64,000 bases of DNA from Urbifossiella limnaea (GTDB taxonomy: Bacteria; Planctomycetota; Planctomycetia; Gemmatales; Gemmataceae): NCBI RefSeq assembly GCF_007747215.1, contig NZ_CP036273.1, positions 7,731,794 through 7,795,793 of the forward strand. The letters run 5' to 3'. The notes under the pieces are model-generated. The model saw only the letters and a list, made by a program, of their open reading frames with translations. It searched no databases and had not been told where the DNA came from. Positions 48,849 through 57,654 of the stretch are shown here, in pieces; the first letter of the stretch is position 1; every line of letters begins with the position of its first letter. A program made the position numbers and the translations under genes.

Positions 48849-48894
48849 GCCGCTTGCGGCGTAGCGGCGCCGGCGCCGCTACGCCGCAAGCGGC
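48849..48894. repeat. Perfect 46-bp palindrome, GCCGCTTGCGGCGTAGCGG family
   Basis: GCCGCTTGCGGCGTAGCGGC and its exact complement form a perfect 23-bp-arm palindrome with no loop bases to spare. It sits in the upstream gap of the CRTAC gene and just after the stop of the AhpD-like gene. Confidence 0.95.
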
Positions 48895-48903
48895 AATACC
48901 CAG

Positions 48904-50196
48904 TTACCGGTCGTAAGGCAGCCGCGCCACCTCGGTGGCGCGGTCGAAGAACGCCGCGTTGCAGACGTGGTGCACCAGCTCCGCGACCTCGAAGTCGGTG
49001 AACTCCTTCCGCAGCGCCTCCACGTCGGAGTCGGTCACGGTCGCCGGCGCGGCGCTCAGCTTCCGCGCGAACGCCAGCGCCCGCCGCTCCCGCTCCGGCA
49101 GCGCCGCGGCGTCGGCGTCGAGCCCGAAAATCTGGTCGTCGGTGAGGCCGGCGGCGCGGAGCCGGTCGCGGGCCACGGCCAGGGCGTACCACGCGCGGTC
49201 CTCGCGGGCCGCGGCCCACGCCACCGCCGCCTTCAGCCGCGGCGAAAGCTTCCCGGCCTCCATCCCGGCCTTCAGCCCCGCGGCGCGGCCCTTCGTCCCG
49301 TTCGGGAACACCGCCAGCAGCTTCGCCCAGTTCGGCGCCGCACCGTCGTACCCGAGCGCCTTGGAGTCCGCGGCGACTGGCAGGCGCGGCGTGCGTGCCG
49401 CGGCCCACGCGGCTTCCACGGCGGCGCGGTCCTCCAGCTTCGGCCGGGCCGGCCACGCCGGGGCGCTGGCCTTCACGCACTTCTCCGGCAGCGCCGCCAC
49501 CTGCGACACGAACCCCGCGTACTTCGGCGACGCCGGCGTGGTGAACGACGCCGTCTTCTTCCCCTCCTTGGCGAAGAAGTCGCCGCCGGCCTCGCCGGGG
49601 ATGTTCAGCCCGTCCGTCCAGCGGTTCATGGCGTTGAACCCGGCCACCGCCAGCACGATCTCGCTGCACTGGGTGGCGCTGAAGTGCTGCCGCAACTCCG
49701 TCACGTCGGCGTCGGTGATGGTGTGCGGCGCGACGGTGAGCTTGCGCGTGAACCGCACCGCGGCGCGGAGGTTCGGCGCCAGCGCGTCCCAGTCGCCGTC
49801 GAGGGCGGCGATCTCGTCGTCGGTGAGGCCGGCGGCGGAGAGCTTGTACTCCTGGTGGCCGAGGCAGTAGTAGCAGTTGTTGACGCGGGACACGACCCAG
49901 AACAGCCGCGTCTTGAACGTGTTGTCGAGGGTGGCGGCCTCGTCCGGGGTGCCGCCGCGGCCGCCGAGGCCGAAGTCGCGGAACTCGGCCGGCAGGTAGT
50001 ACGCGCGGAACCGGCCGTTGTTCACCTTGGCGAACGGGCCGTCGCCCTCGCCCGGCGGGAACGGGATGCGCGGGCGGGCGGTCTTGTGCCCTTCCATCGC
50101 GGCCTTCACTTCGGCGCGGGTGGCCGGCACCGGCTTCGGCTCCGGCGACGGCGCGGGTTGCGAGACGAGCAGCGCGGCGAGCGCGAGTGCGTTCAT
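48904..50196 (-). CDS. Secreted protein with two AhpD/carboxymuconolactone decarboxylase-like domains
   Basis: This 430-residue protein has an N-terminal signal (MNALALAALLVSQPAPS). The first alkylhydroperoxidase-like domain contains the NNCYYCLGHQ active site with a CxxC pair and His (about residues 105-114), so it may have disulfide-based peroxidase activity. The second domain (from about residue 260) has the same helical pattern (EDRAWYALAVARDRLRAAG, LVHHVCNAAFFD) but lacks the CxxC. It may be a scaffold. ATG 50196 precedes the signal. Confidence 0.8.
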   Translation of the reverse strand: MNALALAALLVSQPAPSPEPKPVPATRAEVKAAMEGHKTARPRIPFPPGEGDGPFAKVNNGRFRAYYLPAEFRDFGLGGRGGTPDEAATLDNTFKTRLFWVVSRVNNCYYCLGHQEYKLSAAGLTDDEIAALDGDWDALAPNLRAAVRFTRKLTVAPHTITDADVTELRQHFSATQCSEIVLAVAGFNAMNRWTDGLNIPGEAGGDFFAKEGKKTASFTTPASPKYAGFVSQVAALPEKCVKASAPAWPARPKLEDRAAVEAAWAAARTPRLPVAADSKALGYDGAAPNWAKLLAVFPNGTKGRAAGLKAGMEAGKLSPRLKAAVAWAAAREDRAWYALAVARDRLRAAGLTDDQIFGLDADAAALPERERRALAFARKLSAAPATVTDSDVEALRKEFTDFEVAELVHHVCNAAFFDRATEVARLPYDR

Positions 50197-50248
50197 GGTG
50201 ATCTCGTGGGTGGCTGAGGCCTGGGTTTCGTCGGTCCCGCTGTCCCGG

Positions 50249-51211
50249 TCAGTAGTTGCCGACGACCTCGCCGCCGTTGCGGGTGCCCAGCGCCCGCCAG
50301 GTGGCGATGTCCAGCGCGTCGCGGACGAACCGCACGCTGCCGTCGCACAGCACGACGTTCACGCCGCCGGTGTGGTTGCTGTTGGCGCTGGTGGCGATGC
50401 GGCTCGGCGGGAACATGCACGACCGGCCGTTCGGCGGCATGACGTGCCAGTACGCCGTCGTCGAGTGGTACCCGTACAGCCACGGGCCGCCGACGTTCGA
50501 GTAGCCCTGCTTCGACAGGTCGTTCGGGTCCACCGCGTTGCACATGGTCACCGCCTCGTCCGCCGTCGCCGGGTACGTGCCCGGCTGGAACGTGTCCTTC
50601 TTCACGCTCCCCGTCGTCTGGCTGTAGTCGCCGCTGACGTGCTCGCTGAACGCCGCCGTGTTGCTCGTGCCGTCGGTGATGTCCGCGAACCGGTACGGCT
50701 GGTTGCAGAAGAACGGCCCGTTGTTCGGCGGCAGCGCAGCGTTCACCCCGCTCGCGTCGCTGGCCCCCTGCCACATCGCCACGATCGTGCCCTCGTTGGC
50801 CCGGTAGCTGTTCGGCGCCAGGGTCGGCGGCACCGCCCCGATGTCGTCCGACGGGCAGACGAACGTCTTGATCCGCGTCGAGGCGGCGGCGGCGTTGTTG
50901 GCGTGGTTCCACGGCACGCCGAAGTCGATCAGCTTGCGGGCGTTCTCCTGCTCGATGAACGGCAGCACCTGGGCCAGCGCCGAGAACGACCTGGCGTTCG
51001 ACGGCGAGCGGCCCTGCGGCAGCGCGCTGTACGTGTCGTGGTAGGCGTGGCTGGCGAGCCCGATCTGCTTCAGGTTGTTCTGGCAGCTCATGCGGGCCGC
51101 CGCCTCGCGGACCTTCTGCACGGCCGGGAGGAGCAGCCCGATCAGGATGGCGATGATGGCGATGACGACCAGCAGCTCGATGAGCGTGAACGCACTGCGA
51201 CGGAGAGACAC
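50249..51211 (-). CDS. DUF1559 prepilin-like protein (H-x9-DG type), copy 2
   Basis: This 320-residue member of the planctomycete DUF1559 family has the prepilin-like N-terminus [18 protein letters not shown] and [17 protein letters not shown]. The C-terminal H-x9-DG motif is [12 protein letters not shown], followed by SVRFVRD. GTG 51211 has GAGGTGG upstream; the longer frame to 51289 adds an unrelated Arg-rich tail. It is distinct from the 42 kb copy except in the two ends. It is divergent from nothing nearby, and its operon partners are not obvious. Confidence 0.92.
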   Translation of the reverse strand: MSLRRSAFTLIELLVVIAIIAILIGLLLPAVQKVREAAARMSCQNNLKQIGLASHAYHDTYSALPQGRSPSNARSFSALAQVLPFIEQENARKLIDFGVPWNHANNAAAASTRIKTFVCPSDDIGAVPPTLAPNSYRANEGTIVAMWQGASDASGVNAALPPNNGPFFCNQPYRFADITDGTSNTAAFSEHVSGDYSQTTGSVKKDTFQPGTYPATADEAVTMCNAVDPNDLSKQGYSNVGGPWLYGYHSTTAYWHVMPPNGRSCMFPPSRIATSANSNHTGGVNVVLCDGSVRFVRDALDIATWRALGTRNGGEVVGNY

Positions 51212-51344
51212 GGGACCACCTCGGGCGGGGAATGGCGGCGCGCCCGCGCGGCGACGCGCGGGACGTACCGGGGTACGGAGTGACGCCACGACGGCGCGGC
51301 GCGGACCTTCTGCGCGGGTGCGCAGCGGCGGCGCCGCGGGCGGG

Positions 51345-51719
51345 TCAGACCGACCGGGGTGGGTGGAACGGCTGGTAGGCGACGTGGACGGCGCGGCCCG
51401 CGGGCGGGTCGGCGACGTGGTCGAACGTGGGGCTCGGGTCGGCGGGCGCGGCCAGGTCGGCCGGCCGGTCCTTCGGCGCCGGGTTCGGCGGTGCCGGAGG
51501 GGCGAGCGGGGCGGGGGCGGGCGCCTCGCGGGCCGAGCAGTTCGGCCCGTGGCACGGCTCGCCGGGCGGCGCCGGGTCGTGCGCGGCGGGCTTGCCGTCG
51601 ATCACGACGTAGTCGCCGCACGCGGCCTCGGCGCGGCCCGCCGGCGCGAGCACGCCCGCGGCCAGCAGCAGGGCTGCGGCGACGGTGCGCACCGGCAGGT
51701 GGGAGAGGACGCGCGTCAT
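51345..51719 (-). CDS. Small secreted Pro/Ala-rich protein with Cys motif
   Basis: This 124-residue protein of unknown function has a signal peptide ([21 protein letters not shown]). The mature part has Cys residues in ACGDYVV and [10 protein letters not shown], followed by a Pro/Ala-rich region ([18 protein letters not shown]). It may be a wall-associated protein. ATG 51719 starts the signal peptide. No family is recognised. Confidence 0.55.
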   Translation of the reverse strand: MTRVLSHLPVRTVAAALLLAAGVLAPAGRAEAACGDYVVIDGKPAAHDPAPPGEPCHGPNCSAREAPAPAPLAPPAPPNPAPKDRPADLAAPADPSPTFDHVADPPAGRAVHVAYQPFHPPRSV

Positions 51720-51794
51720 GGGGCCGAATCGGACGTGGAAGCTGGGACCGAACTTACCACAGTTAGCGGCCCGGTCAAGCCCCGACCCCCGAAC

Positions 51795-52250
51795 TCACCC
51801 GCGGGCGGCGGCCAGGGCGTCGGCGGCCATCTCCCCCGGCGTCCGCCCGCCGACCCCGCGGTAGTCGCCGCGCAACGCCTTCAGCGCCGCCCGCTCCTCG
51901 TCGATCTCGGTCGGCGTGCGGAACCCGAGGCGGCGGAACACGGGGAGCGGCGGGCACCACCCCTGGAGCGCGTGCTGGAGCAGGAACCCCCCGACCACCA
52001 GCGGCAGGACGGCGAACCGGCGGTCCACCAGGAGGGCGAGCGCGGCCCCCGTCGCCGCGGCGGTCGCCGCGTTCGCCTCCAGGGTCCGCTCCACGTCCCA
52101 CTCGGCGTCGAGTTCGGCGAGCCGGCGGTCGATCGCCGGCACCCCGCCGGCGGCGGCCCGCTCGACGGACCCGCGCGTCCGCTGCCGGATGGCCTCGTTC
52201 ACATGGGCGGCGGTCTGGTCCGGAACGCGTTGGCTGGTTGATGGTAGCAT
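51795..52250 (-). CDS. DUF2892-type small membrane protein
   Basis: This 151-residue protein has a helical N-terminus (VNEAIRQRTRGSVERAAAG) and a charged linker. It then has a DUF2892-type two-helix membrane unit (ANAATAAATGAALALLVDRRF, VLPLVVGGFLLQHALQGWCP), followed by a cytoplasmic tail with RRLGFRTPTEIDEERAALK. The family occurs in proteins linked to sulfur transfer or stress, but no activity is known. ATG 52250 is the first in-frame Met of this domain; the longer frame to 53087 overlaps the FHA gene on the other strand. Confidence 0.75.
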   Translation of the reverse strand: MLPSTSQRVPDQTAAHVNEAIRQRTRGSVERAAAGGVPAIDRRLAELDAEWDVERTLEANAATAAATGAALALLVDRRFAVLPLVVGGFLLQHALQGWCPPLPVFRRLGFRTPTEIDEERAALKALRGDYRGVGGRTPGEMAADALAAARG

Positions 52251-52422
52251 CGGTAGCCCTCCGCGGCCCGACGCGGGCCGCGACCCGGACACCAAGCAAT
52301 TCGGGTGCCCACACGCCCCCCACGCCCGGTGCGCTTGACAGACCCCCTGCGCCCCGGCGACACTGGAAGCAGACTCGCTCCCGCCTCGCGTCACTTCAGT
52401 TCTCCCCTGAAGAGGCTCTCCC

Positions 52423-53979
52423 GTGCCCACGCGTACCCTCGTCATCGACGGCACCGACCTGCACCACTTCCTCCTCGCCGTGGAGTCCGGCACCGTCCGC
52501 CTCGGCGACGGCCCCGCGCACACCGCCGGCCTCATCCGCGACCTGCGCGTCGTCCGCGTCCGCTGCGAGATCGAGTTCGACGACGACCGCGGCGAAGTCC
52601 CCATCGACGAGCCCGGCGTGCTCGTCAAGCGCGCCCTCGGGCCGGGCGGCAGCCTCCGCGTCGGCAGCTCCAGCCTGTCGATGGCCGGCACCGCGCTGGT
52701 CCCGGCGCTGGCGGAGGAGACGGAGGTCGCCCCCGCGCTGCCGGCGGCCGGCCCGCGCCGCCTGAAGGTGATCGACGGCGGCGACCAGGGGCACGCCTTC
52801 CGCCTGCCGGACAGCGGCACCGTCACCGTCGGCAAGTCCGGCGGCTCGGCGGACGTCGGCCTCCACGACCTGTACGTGTCGCGCGTCCACTGCTCGCTCG
52901 AGGTGTCGCCCGCCGGCATCGTGGTGACGCACGTCGAGGGGATCGCCGGCACGCTGATCGACGGCAAGAAGATCAACGGCTCGCAGGAGCTGAAGCGCGG
53001 GAGCGTGCTGCGCGTCGGCAACTCGCACCTGCGGCTCGAACTCGCCGCCGCCGACGAGCCGCCGGCCGAGGGCTCGAAGCACCACAAGCCGGTGCGGGCC
53101 GAGGCGGTGAAGGAGGCGGCCCCGGAGCTGCCGCCGGTGGGGCACTACAAGCTCGGCCGGTCGCTCAGCCGCGGCTTCACCGGCGAGGTGTTCGAGGCGA
53201 CGCACGACACCACCGGCCAGACCGTGGCGCTGAAGCTGCTGGCGGCCGAGTTCCCGGCGGCGCCGGCCGAGCTGGAGGCGTTCGCCCGCGAGCTGAAGGC
53301 GGCGCAGGCGGTGAAGCACCCGAACCTGATCGCCCTGGCCGGCGCCGGCCGGACGCCGGCCGGGTGCTGGGTGGCGCGCGAGTACGTGCCGGGCGAGTCG
53401 GCCGCGGCCGTGGCGGCGCGGGTGGCCGCCGGCGACAAGCCGAGCTGGACGCGGGCCGCGCGGGTGGCCGTTCACCTGGGCCGGGCGCTCGAGGCGCTGC
53501 ACCGGCACCACGTCGTTCACGGCAACATCACGCCGGCGAACGTGCTGCTCCGCGCCGACGACCACGCCACGAAGCTGACCGACCTGCGGCTGCACCAGGC
53601 GCTAGCGGGGAGCGCGTTGCACAAGCGGGTTCAGGCGGCGAAGCTGCTGGCGGAGCTGCCGTACATGGCGCCGGAGCAGGCGGACGCGGGCGCGTTCGTG
53701 GACGAGTCGGCGGACCTGTACGCGGTGGGGGCGGTGGCGTACGCGCTGATCACGGGCCGGCCGCCGGTGGGGGGCGCGACGCACGCGGAGGTCGTGTCGA
53801 ACCTGCACGCCGGCCGGGTGACGCGGCCGGGGCTGGTGTACAAGAAGGTGCCGGCGGCGTTCGACGCGGTGGTGATGAAGCTGCTGGCGGTCCACCAGGA
53901 GGACCGTTACGCGACCGCGGCGCAGCTGCTGGCCGACCTCGCCCCGATCGCCGAGGAGCACGACATCAAGCTGGGGTGA
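52423..53979 (+). CDS. FHA-domain protein with a kinase-like domain lacking key residues
   Basis: This 518-residue signalling protein has an N-terminal domain of about 100 residues and then an FHA domain (GKSGGSADVGLHDLYVSRVH, about residues 137-200), which binds phospho-Thr. A Ser/Thr kinase-like domain follows (from about 240). The Lys of the VALK motif (K271) is present, but the catalytic HRD is HGN (366-368), so the Asp is missing. The DFG motif reads DLR (387-389), keeping the Asp but not Phe-Gly. The Gly loop is SRGFTGEVFEA. It is most likely a pseudokinase or weak kinase. GTG 52423 has AGAGG upstream. Confidence 0.85.
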   Translation: MPTRTLVIDGTDLHHFLLAVESGTVRLGDGPAHTAGLIRDLRVVRVRCEIEFDDDRGEVPIDEPGVLVKRALGPGGSLRVGSSSLSMAGTALVPALAEETEVAPALPAAGPRRLKVIDGGDQGHAFRLPDSGTVTVGKSGGSADVGLHDLYVSRVHCSLEVSPAGIVVTHVEGIAGTLIDGKKINGSQELKRGSVLRVGNSHLRLELAAADEPPAEGSKHHKPVRAEAVKEAAPELPPVGHYKLGRSLSRGFTGEVFEATHDTTGQTVALKLLAAEFPAAPAELEAFARELKAAQAVKHPNLIALAGAGRTPAGCWVAREYVPGESAAAVAARVAAGDKPSWTRAARVAVHLGRALEALHRHHVVHGNITPANVLLRADDHATKLTDLRLHQALAGSALHKRVQAAKLLAELPYMAPEQADAGAFVDESADLYAVGAVAYALITGRPPVGGATHAEVVSNLHAGRVTRPGLVYKKVPAAFDAVVMKLLAVHQEDRYATAAQLLADLAPIAEEHDIKLG

Positions 53980-54347
53980 CGGCATTCCGACGGCCGGACG
54001 GAAGAACCCGGTCCACCCTCACCGTTGAAGCAGCCCGGGCGCATCTGCCCCGACTGCTCGACGAGCGACGACGAACGGCCCCCAGTATTTTCTTGCGAGC
54101 GTCCGTTGAGTTCGGTACGCTCCTGCGGACGGGCGGTGTCCGCCGCGGAGCCGTACCGGGGGTGAAGCCCCGACCCCGGCGAATACCCCTAAACGTGGTT
54201 CGGCGGCCGAGGGCTTCGCGAGGTGCGTTAGCAGGATCGATAGCGTGGGTTTTGACTTGACCGTAGCAGGTAACGGCCGGCACAATCGGTGGTTACGGCC
54301 GGCGGGGCGGCGCGGGCGGCGTCATGTGATAGATAACGAAGGCGCAA
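53980..54347. other. Intergenic with a second core-like site, no gene seen
   Basis: This stretch of about 370 bp has no credible gene. Around 54187-54211 CCTAAACGTGGTTCGGCGGC contains GTTCGGC (54198-54204), similar to the array-opening site below. Inverted GGCCGG segments occur near 54283-54320. A short translated segment near 54010 (TVEAARAHLPRLLDE) recalls antitoxins of the Phd type but is only about 15 residues and is not called. Confidence 0.45.
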
Positions 54348-54372
54348 TCTAACCACTGGTTCGGCGGCGGAG
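54348..54372 (+). other. attI-like / lone core site opening array 3
   Basis: TCTAACCACTGGTTCGGCGG contains the core GTTCGGC (54359-54365) and is followed by CGGAGGC. It matches the sites opening arrays at 26636 (+) and 34914 (-). A TCTAACC motif that fits the RYYYAAC core also lies at 54348-54354. Confidence 0.55.
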
Positions 54373-54387
54373 GCGACTGGAGTCACG

Positions 54388-54783
54388 ATGCCCGAAGAAC
54401 GGCAGCCACCCGCGGACGCCGTGTACCGGGTTGAGGACATCAACGTTCTCCCCATACCCGACACGTTCTTCGGGCTGCTCGCCGCAGTCCGCGAGCGGCC
54501 GGGCATGTACATCGGCCGGAAGTCGCTCCGGGACTTCTACGCCTGGCTCGGCGGGCTGCGATTCGCCCGGATGCAGGCCAAGCTGCCCCCGCTGCCCGGC
54601 GAGGACGAGTTCGACGGGTTCGACGCCTTCGTGTGCGACAAGTACCGCTGGCACGATGTGGGCGGATGGGCGGCCAAGATAGCGTACTACTACCGCGACG
54701 ACGCTGACGCGCTCGACCAGTTCTACGTGCTGCTGGACGAGTACCGGGCAAGTCGCCAGCCGCCCGCAGCACCGCACAGGTGA
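54388..54783 (+). CDS. Integron cassette gene: PGMYIG-type hypothetical protein
   Basis: This 131-residue protein has no signal peptide. The block FFGLLAAVRERPGMYIGRKS (about residues 27-46) and then a helical region (DFYAWLGGLRFARMQ) recall a small family with the RPGMY-G motif, seen near toxin-immunity genes, but I cannot name it. The middle is Asp- and Tyr-rich (KIAYYYRDDADALDQFY). ATG 54388 follows the array-opening core site by 22 bp. No clear attC follows, only a decayed one. Confidence 0.6.
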   Translation: MPEERQPPADAVYRVEDINVLPIPDTFFGLLAAVRERPGMYIGRKSLRDFYAWLGGLRFARMQAKLPPLPGEDEFDGFDAFVCDKYRWHDVGGWAAKIAYYYRDDADALDQFYVLLDEYRASRQPPAAPHR

Positions 54784-55295
54784 GCTGGTGGGCGGCGCAA
54801 GCCCGCCGCCCCAGGAACTTCTCTTGACGAGGGGCGCTCGTAGGGCGGGCCGCGGCCGCCAAGTCGAACGCCCCCCGCCGGTTATGTCGTGCGAGTCGGA
54901 TCACGGCGCCGCCGGTGAGGTTGCCGGTCGGGCGAGGAGAGTGCATGAACACGGGATCGGCGCGTACCGCGGACGGGGCCGCCGGGGCGGGCCGCGAAGG
55001 GGTTATGCACCTGGCGAACTATGGCCAGGGCGAGTGGCGACCGGCGGGGGAGTCGGCACGGTGTAGTCAGCCGTCCCAACGGGATCGACCGCCGGTGGTG
55101 TGGGTAGGCGGTCGTCACCAAGTGTTTGGCCGAAAGCGCTCCCCGTCCCAATCGAACCCACGGGCCGAGCAGAGGTCACTCGCCGCACCAGAAACCGGAC
55201 GGGCTTTGCGCCGGGCGCCGCGGGTAACATAGTCGGCGAGGTCAGCGGAGCCAGCCCCAAGTTCCTGGCGTGCGGGGGCAGGTCCCCTGCCCGGG
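54784..55295. other. Decayed cassette remains, no gene seen
   Basis: About 510 bp between the PGMYIG cassette and the next attC have no convincing gene; the reading frames have poor codon character. The start (GGTGAGCTGGTGGGCGGCGC) looks like a degraded attC right end. A lost or mutated cassette is the simplest reading. Confidence 0.45.
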
Positions 55296-55403
55296 GTGGA
55301 ACCCGGCGCTGCAGCAGACGGCCGGCTCATTCGCGCTTTTCGCTGGCTCGCGTGTTCCGGTCGTTTTCTGCTACCCGGGCGACTGCTGAGCTGGTCGTTC
55401 GGC
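55296..55403 (+). other. attC-like site of array 3
   Basis: The 108-bp site runs from GTGGAAC (55296-55302, one or two changes from GCCGAAC) to GTTCGGC (55397-55403). Its arms GGCGCTGCAGCAGACGGCC and CGACTGCTGAGCTGG enclose a long loop. It directly precedes the next gene's leader GGCGGAGGCGAAGGG. Confidence 0.7.
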
Positions 55404-55439
55404 GGCGGAGGCGAAGGGCACAGGGGTGTACCGCACATT

Positions 55440-56105
55440 ATGAATCTCGCCGCGATCCGGGATCAGTGGGGGACGCGACACTTCAGTCGTTCGCCCGCCA
55501 AACTAGTCGAGTCCCTGCCACTGCTCGCCGTAGACAAAGCCTTGCTCGGAGCCATCGGGCTGCCCCGCGGGCCGAAGGCCGCGTTGAAGTTGTTCATGCG
55601 ATTCGAGGATGTCGACGTTCTGCACCAACCGCGGCAACTTCGTCTCGTTGCGGACGCTGGACTTGAGAAGGGGAAAAAGTTTCCCCGGACTGGCCACGCG
55701 GAACTCGACAAGTGGGTCGATCTGAGCAAGTTTGTCGTGGTTGGGGAGGCTCCGGGGACGTTCTACCCGAACCGCCTGGTTTGTGTGGACGGCGTCCGCG
55801 GTGGTGTCTGGTGGGTGTATCCGAAGTTGAGGGATCGGCGTACGGATTGCGACCCGATCAACACCAGTCTGGCGAGCTACCTCGAAAGTTGGCTTGCGTA
55901 CAAGGAGTTCCGCGAGGAATGGACCCAACTGCTCCGCAAGTACGGCAGAAGTGACGAGGTGGAGTTGGAGAAGGCAGATCGACCGCACGCGCGGAAGATG
56001 CACCGGAAGTTTCTGAGTCGATTGAAGAAGGCTGATCCGAGCAACTTCGAAGATAGCTTCTGGTTTCACCACGCCTGGGACGAGGCGATTATGTTGGATG
56101 CGTAA
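55440..56105 (+). CDS. Integron cassette gene: SUKH-like protein
   Basis: This 221-residue soluble protein resembles the SUKH (SMI1/KNR4-like) superfamily, most of whose members are immunity proteins in toxin systems. The matching part is FVVVGEAPGTFYPNRLVCVD, then GVWWVYPKLRD and NTSLASYLESWLAYKEFREEW. The match is by pattern only. ATG 55440 is the first Met after the attC core and is preceded by ACAGGGGTG, not a strong site. The stop is 9 bp before the next attC. Confidence 0.65.
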   Translation: MNLAAIRDQWGTRHFSRSPAKLVESLPLLAVDKALLGAIGLPRGPKAALKLFMRFEDVDVLHQPRQLRLVADAGLEKGKKFPRTGHAELDKWVDLSKFVVVGEAPGTFYPNRLVCVDGVRGGVWWVYPKLRDRRTDCDPINTSLASYLESWLAYKEFREEWTQLLRKYGRSDEVELEKADRPHARKMHRKFLSRLKKADPSNFEDSFWFHHAWDEAIMLDA

Positions 56106-56113
56106 CTTCAATT

Positions 56114-56209
56114 GCCGAACCCCACGCTGCAGCAGACGGCCCCCGCCTATAGCTTTCTGGTGACCATAGCTCACACGGGCGGGGGCCGCTGCTGAGTTGG
56201 TTGTTAGCC
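56114..56209 (+). other. attC-like site, loop shared with the 27.7 kb site
   Basis: The 96-bp site runs from GCCGAAC (56114-56120) to GTTAGCC (56203-56209). Arms CGCTGCAGCAGACGGCCCCC and GGGGGCCGCTGCTGAG pair well. The loop CTATAGCTTTCTGGTGACC followed by ATAGCTCAC is nearly the same as in the minus-strand site at 27688-27782, although the arms differ. Confidence 0.85.
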
Positions 56210-56226
56210 CGGCGTCCTACGGGGAA

Positions 56227-56481
56227 ATGGCCATCAAGCTCGGGACGGGAACGCTCGCCCGGTCCGAGCCGGTCCCCGATTCCCTCCGGCACGCCGTGTT
56301 CGACAACGGCGTTGTCGTCCCCCCGGTCGAGCCGCGGCACGGGGAACCGCTCGTGACACTCCCCCGGTACCACACCGACCCCGCCGACCGGCTCCGGATC
56401 TCGCCGGCCGTCGTCGACGGAATTTCGATCGTCGGCACCGACACCGCCTTCGACCCGTACCCTGTTCAACGGCTGTGGTGA
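56227..56481 (+). CDS. Integron cassette gene: small hypothetical protein
   Basis: This 84-residue soluble protein is not recognised. It starts at ATG 56227, preceded by CGGGGAA, and has strong third-position G/C bias as in nearby real genes (ending ...DTAFDPYPVQRLW). It follows attC at 56114-56209 directly. No signal peptide or membrane segment is seen. Confidence 0.5.
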   Translation: MAIKLGTGTLARSEPVPDSLRHAVFDNGVVVPPVEPRHGEPLVTLPRYHTDPADRLRISPAVVDGISIVGTDTAFDPYPVQRLW

Positions 56482-56562
56482 CCGGGGTCGGCGTCGGCCC
56501 GGCCGGGGGTCGGAGCCGTGACGCGGTCCGGTCGAACACCATTCCCCACCGAGAGCGGTACC

Positions 56563-57654
56563 ATGCGGCCAGTCGTTTTCCGTCCCACGTTCCTCCTCGC
56601 CCTGGTGCTCGCGCCGCTGGCCGCGCTCCACGCCGCCGAGCCGAAGGCCGGCGAATCCCGGCGGGTTGACCTCGGTGACGGCGTTTCGCTGGAGGTCGTC
56701 TACCTGCCGCCCGGCGAGTTCCTGATGGGGAGCACGCCGGACGAGAAGAAGTGGGCGACGGGCATCGAGGGCGGCGCCCAGCCGGGGACGGAGCGCGAGT
56801 CGTACGAGGGCGAGAAGCCGCGGCTCACGCGCGTGAAACACGGCGTGTGGATGGGCCGCACCGAGGTGAGCGTCGGCCAGTTCCGCCGGTTCGTCGCGGA
56901 GACCAAGTACGTCACCGACGCCGAGAAGCCCGGCGGCAAGACGCAGGTCTTCGACCCGGCGTGGGACGGCTACCACCTCACGTCGAAGGTGGTTCACCCG
57001 TGGGCGCCGGTGCCGGGCAAGAGCTGGCGCGACCCGAACTGGGGCTTCGAGAACCGGGACGCCTTTCCGGTGGTGTGCGTGAGTTACAACGACATGAACG
57101 CCTTCTGCCGGTGGCTGACCGAACGGGAGCGAAAGGCCGGCCGGCTGCCGGACGGGCTGGAGTACCGCCTGCCGACGGAGGCCGAGTGGGAGTACGGGTG
57201 TCGCGGCGGCAGCAAGGAAAGCCTGTACTTCTGGTGGGGCAACGACCTCGAACAGGGCGAGGGCCGGCTGAACATTTCCGCCATCGACTTCCTGCCGGGC
57301 CGCAAGCGGACCTGGCCGCTGGGGAAGGCCCCCTGGAGCGACGGCTTCCCGTTCGTCTCGCCCGTGGACCACTACGGCGAGCGGGGGCGCAACGGCTTCG
57401 GCCTGGCCGACACGTGCGGCGGGGTGTGGGAGTTCGTGATCGACCACTTCGACCCGAAGGGCGGGCACGAGGAGATCTACTACGAGAACGCGGAGACGCG
57501 AACCGTGACGCGCCCCGTGTGCCGCGGCGGCAACTACTTCGACGTGCCCGGCAACGCCCGCTGCGCGGTCCGCCTGGGCATCCAGAGCGTGACCTACTCC
57601 GACTCCCGCGACGGCTTCCGCGTCTGCCTGGGCCGCGTCGTACCCCGGCAGTAG
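56563..57654 (+). CDS. Secreted formylglycine-generating enzyme-like (SUMF1) protein
   Basis: This 363-residue protein has a signal peptide (FLLALVLAPLAALHAAEP) and the FGE-sulfatase-type fold. Recognisable blocks are LPPGEFLMGSTPDEKKW, MGRTEVSVGQFRRFV, YRLPTEAEWEYGCRGG and RPVCRGGNYFD. Most planctomycete members of this family are not true formylglycine generators; the RGG block is present but I cannot identify both catalytic Cys residues. ATG 56563 directly precedes the signal. It may act on a sulfatase-related or surface protein. Confidence 0.85.
   Translation: MRPVVFRPTFLLALVLAPLAALHAAEPKAGESRRVDLGDGVSLEVVYLPPGEFLMGSTPDEKKWATGIEGGAQPGTERESYEGEKPRLTRVKHGVWMGRTEVSVGQFRRFVAETKYVTDAEKPGGKTQVFDPAWDGYHLTSKVVHPWAPVPGKSWRDPNWGFENRDAFPVVCVSYNDMNAFCRWLTERERKAGRLPDGLEYRLPTEAEWEYGCRGGSKESLYFWWGNDLEQGEGRLNISAIDFLPGRKRTWPLGKAPWSDGFPFVSPVDHYGERGRNGFGLADTCGGVWEFVIDHFDPKGGHEEIYYENAETRTVTRPVCRGGNYFDVPGNARCAVRLGIQSVTYSDSRDGFRVCLGRVVPRQ

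Noticed and set aside
53990..54090. TVEAARAHLPRLLDE segment resembling a Phd-type antitoxin start
   Set aside because: Only about 15 residues match the pattern, there is no start or ribosome site, and the frame soon loses the fold.
54882..55260. Several 80-105-codon frames between the cassettes at 54.8 and 55.3 kb
   Set aside because: They overlap each other, have no good start site and look like random frames in GC-rich DNA; the region is treated as decayed.
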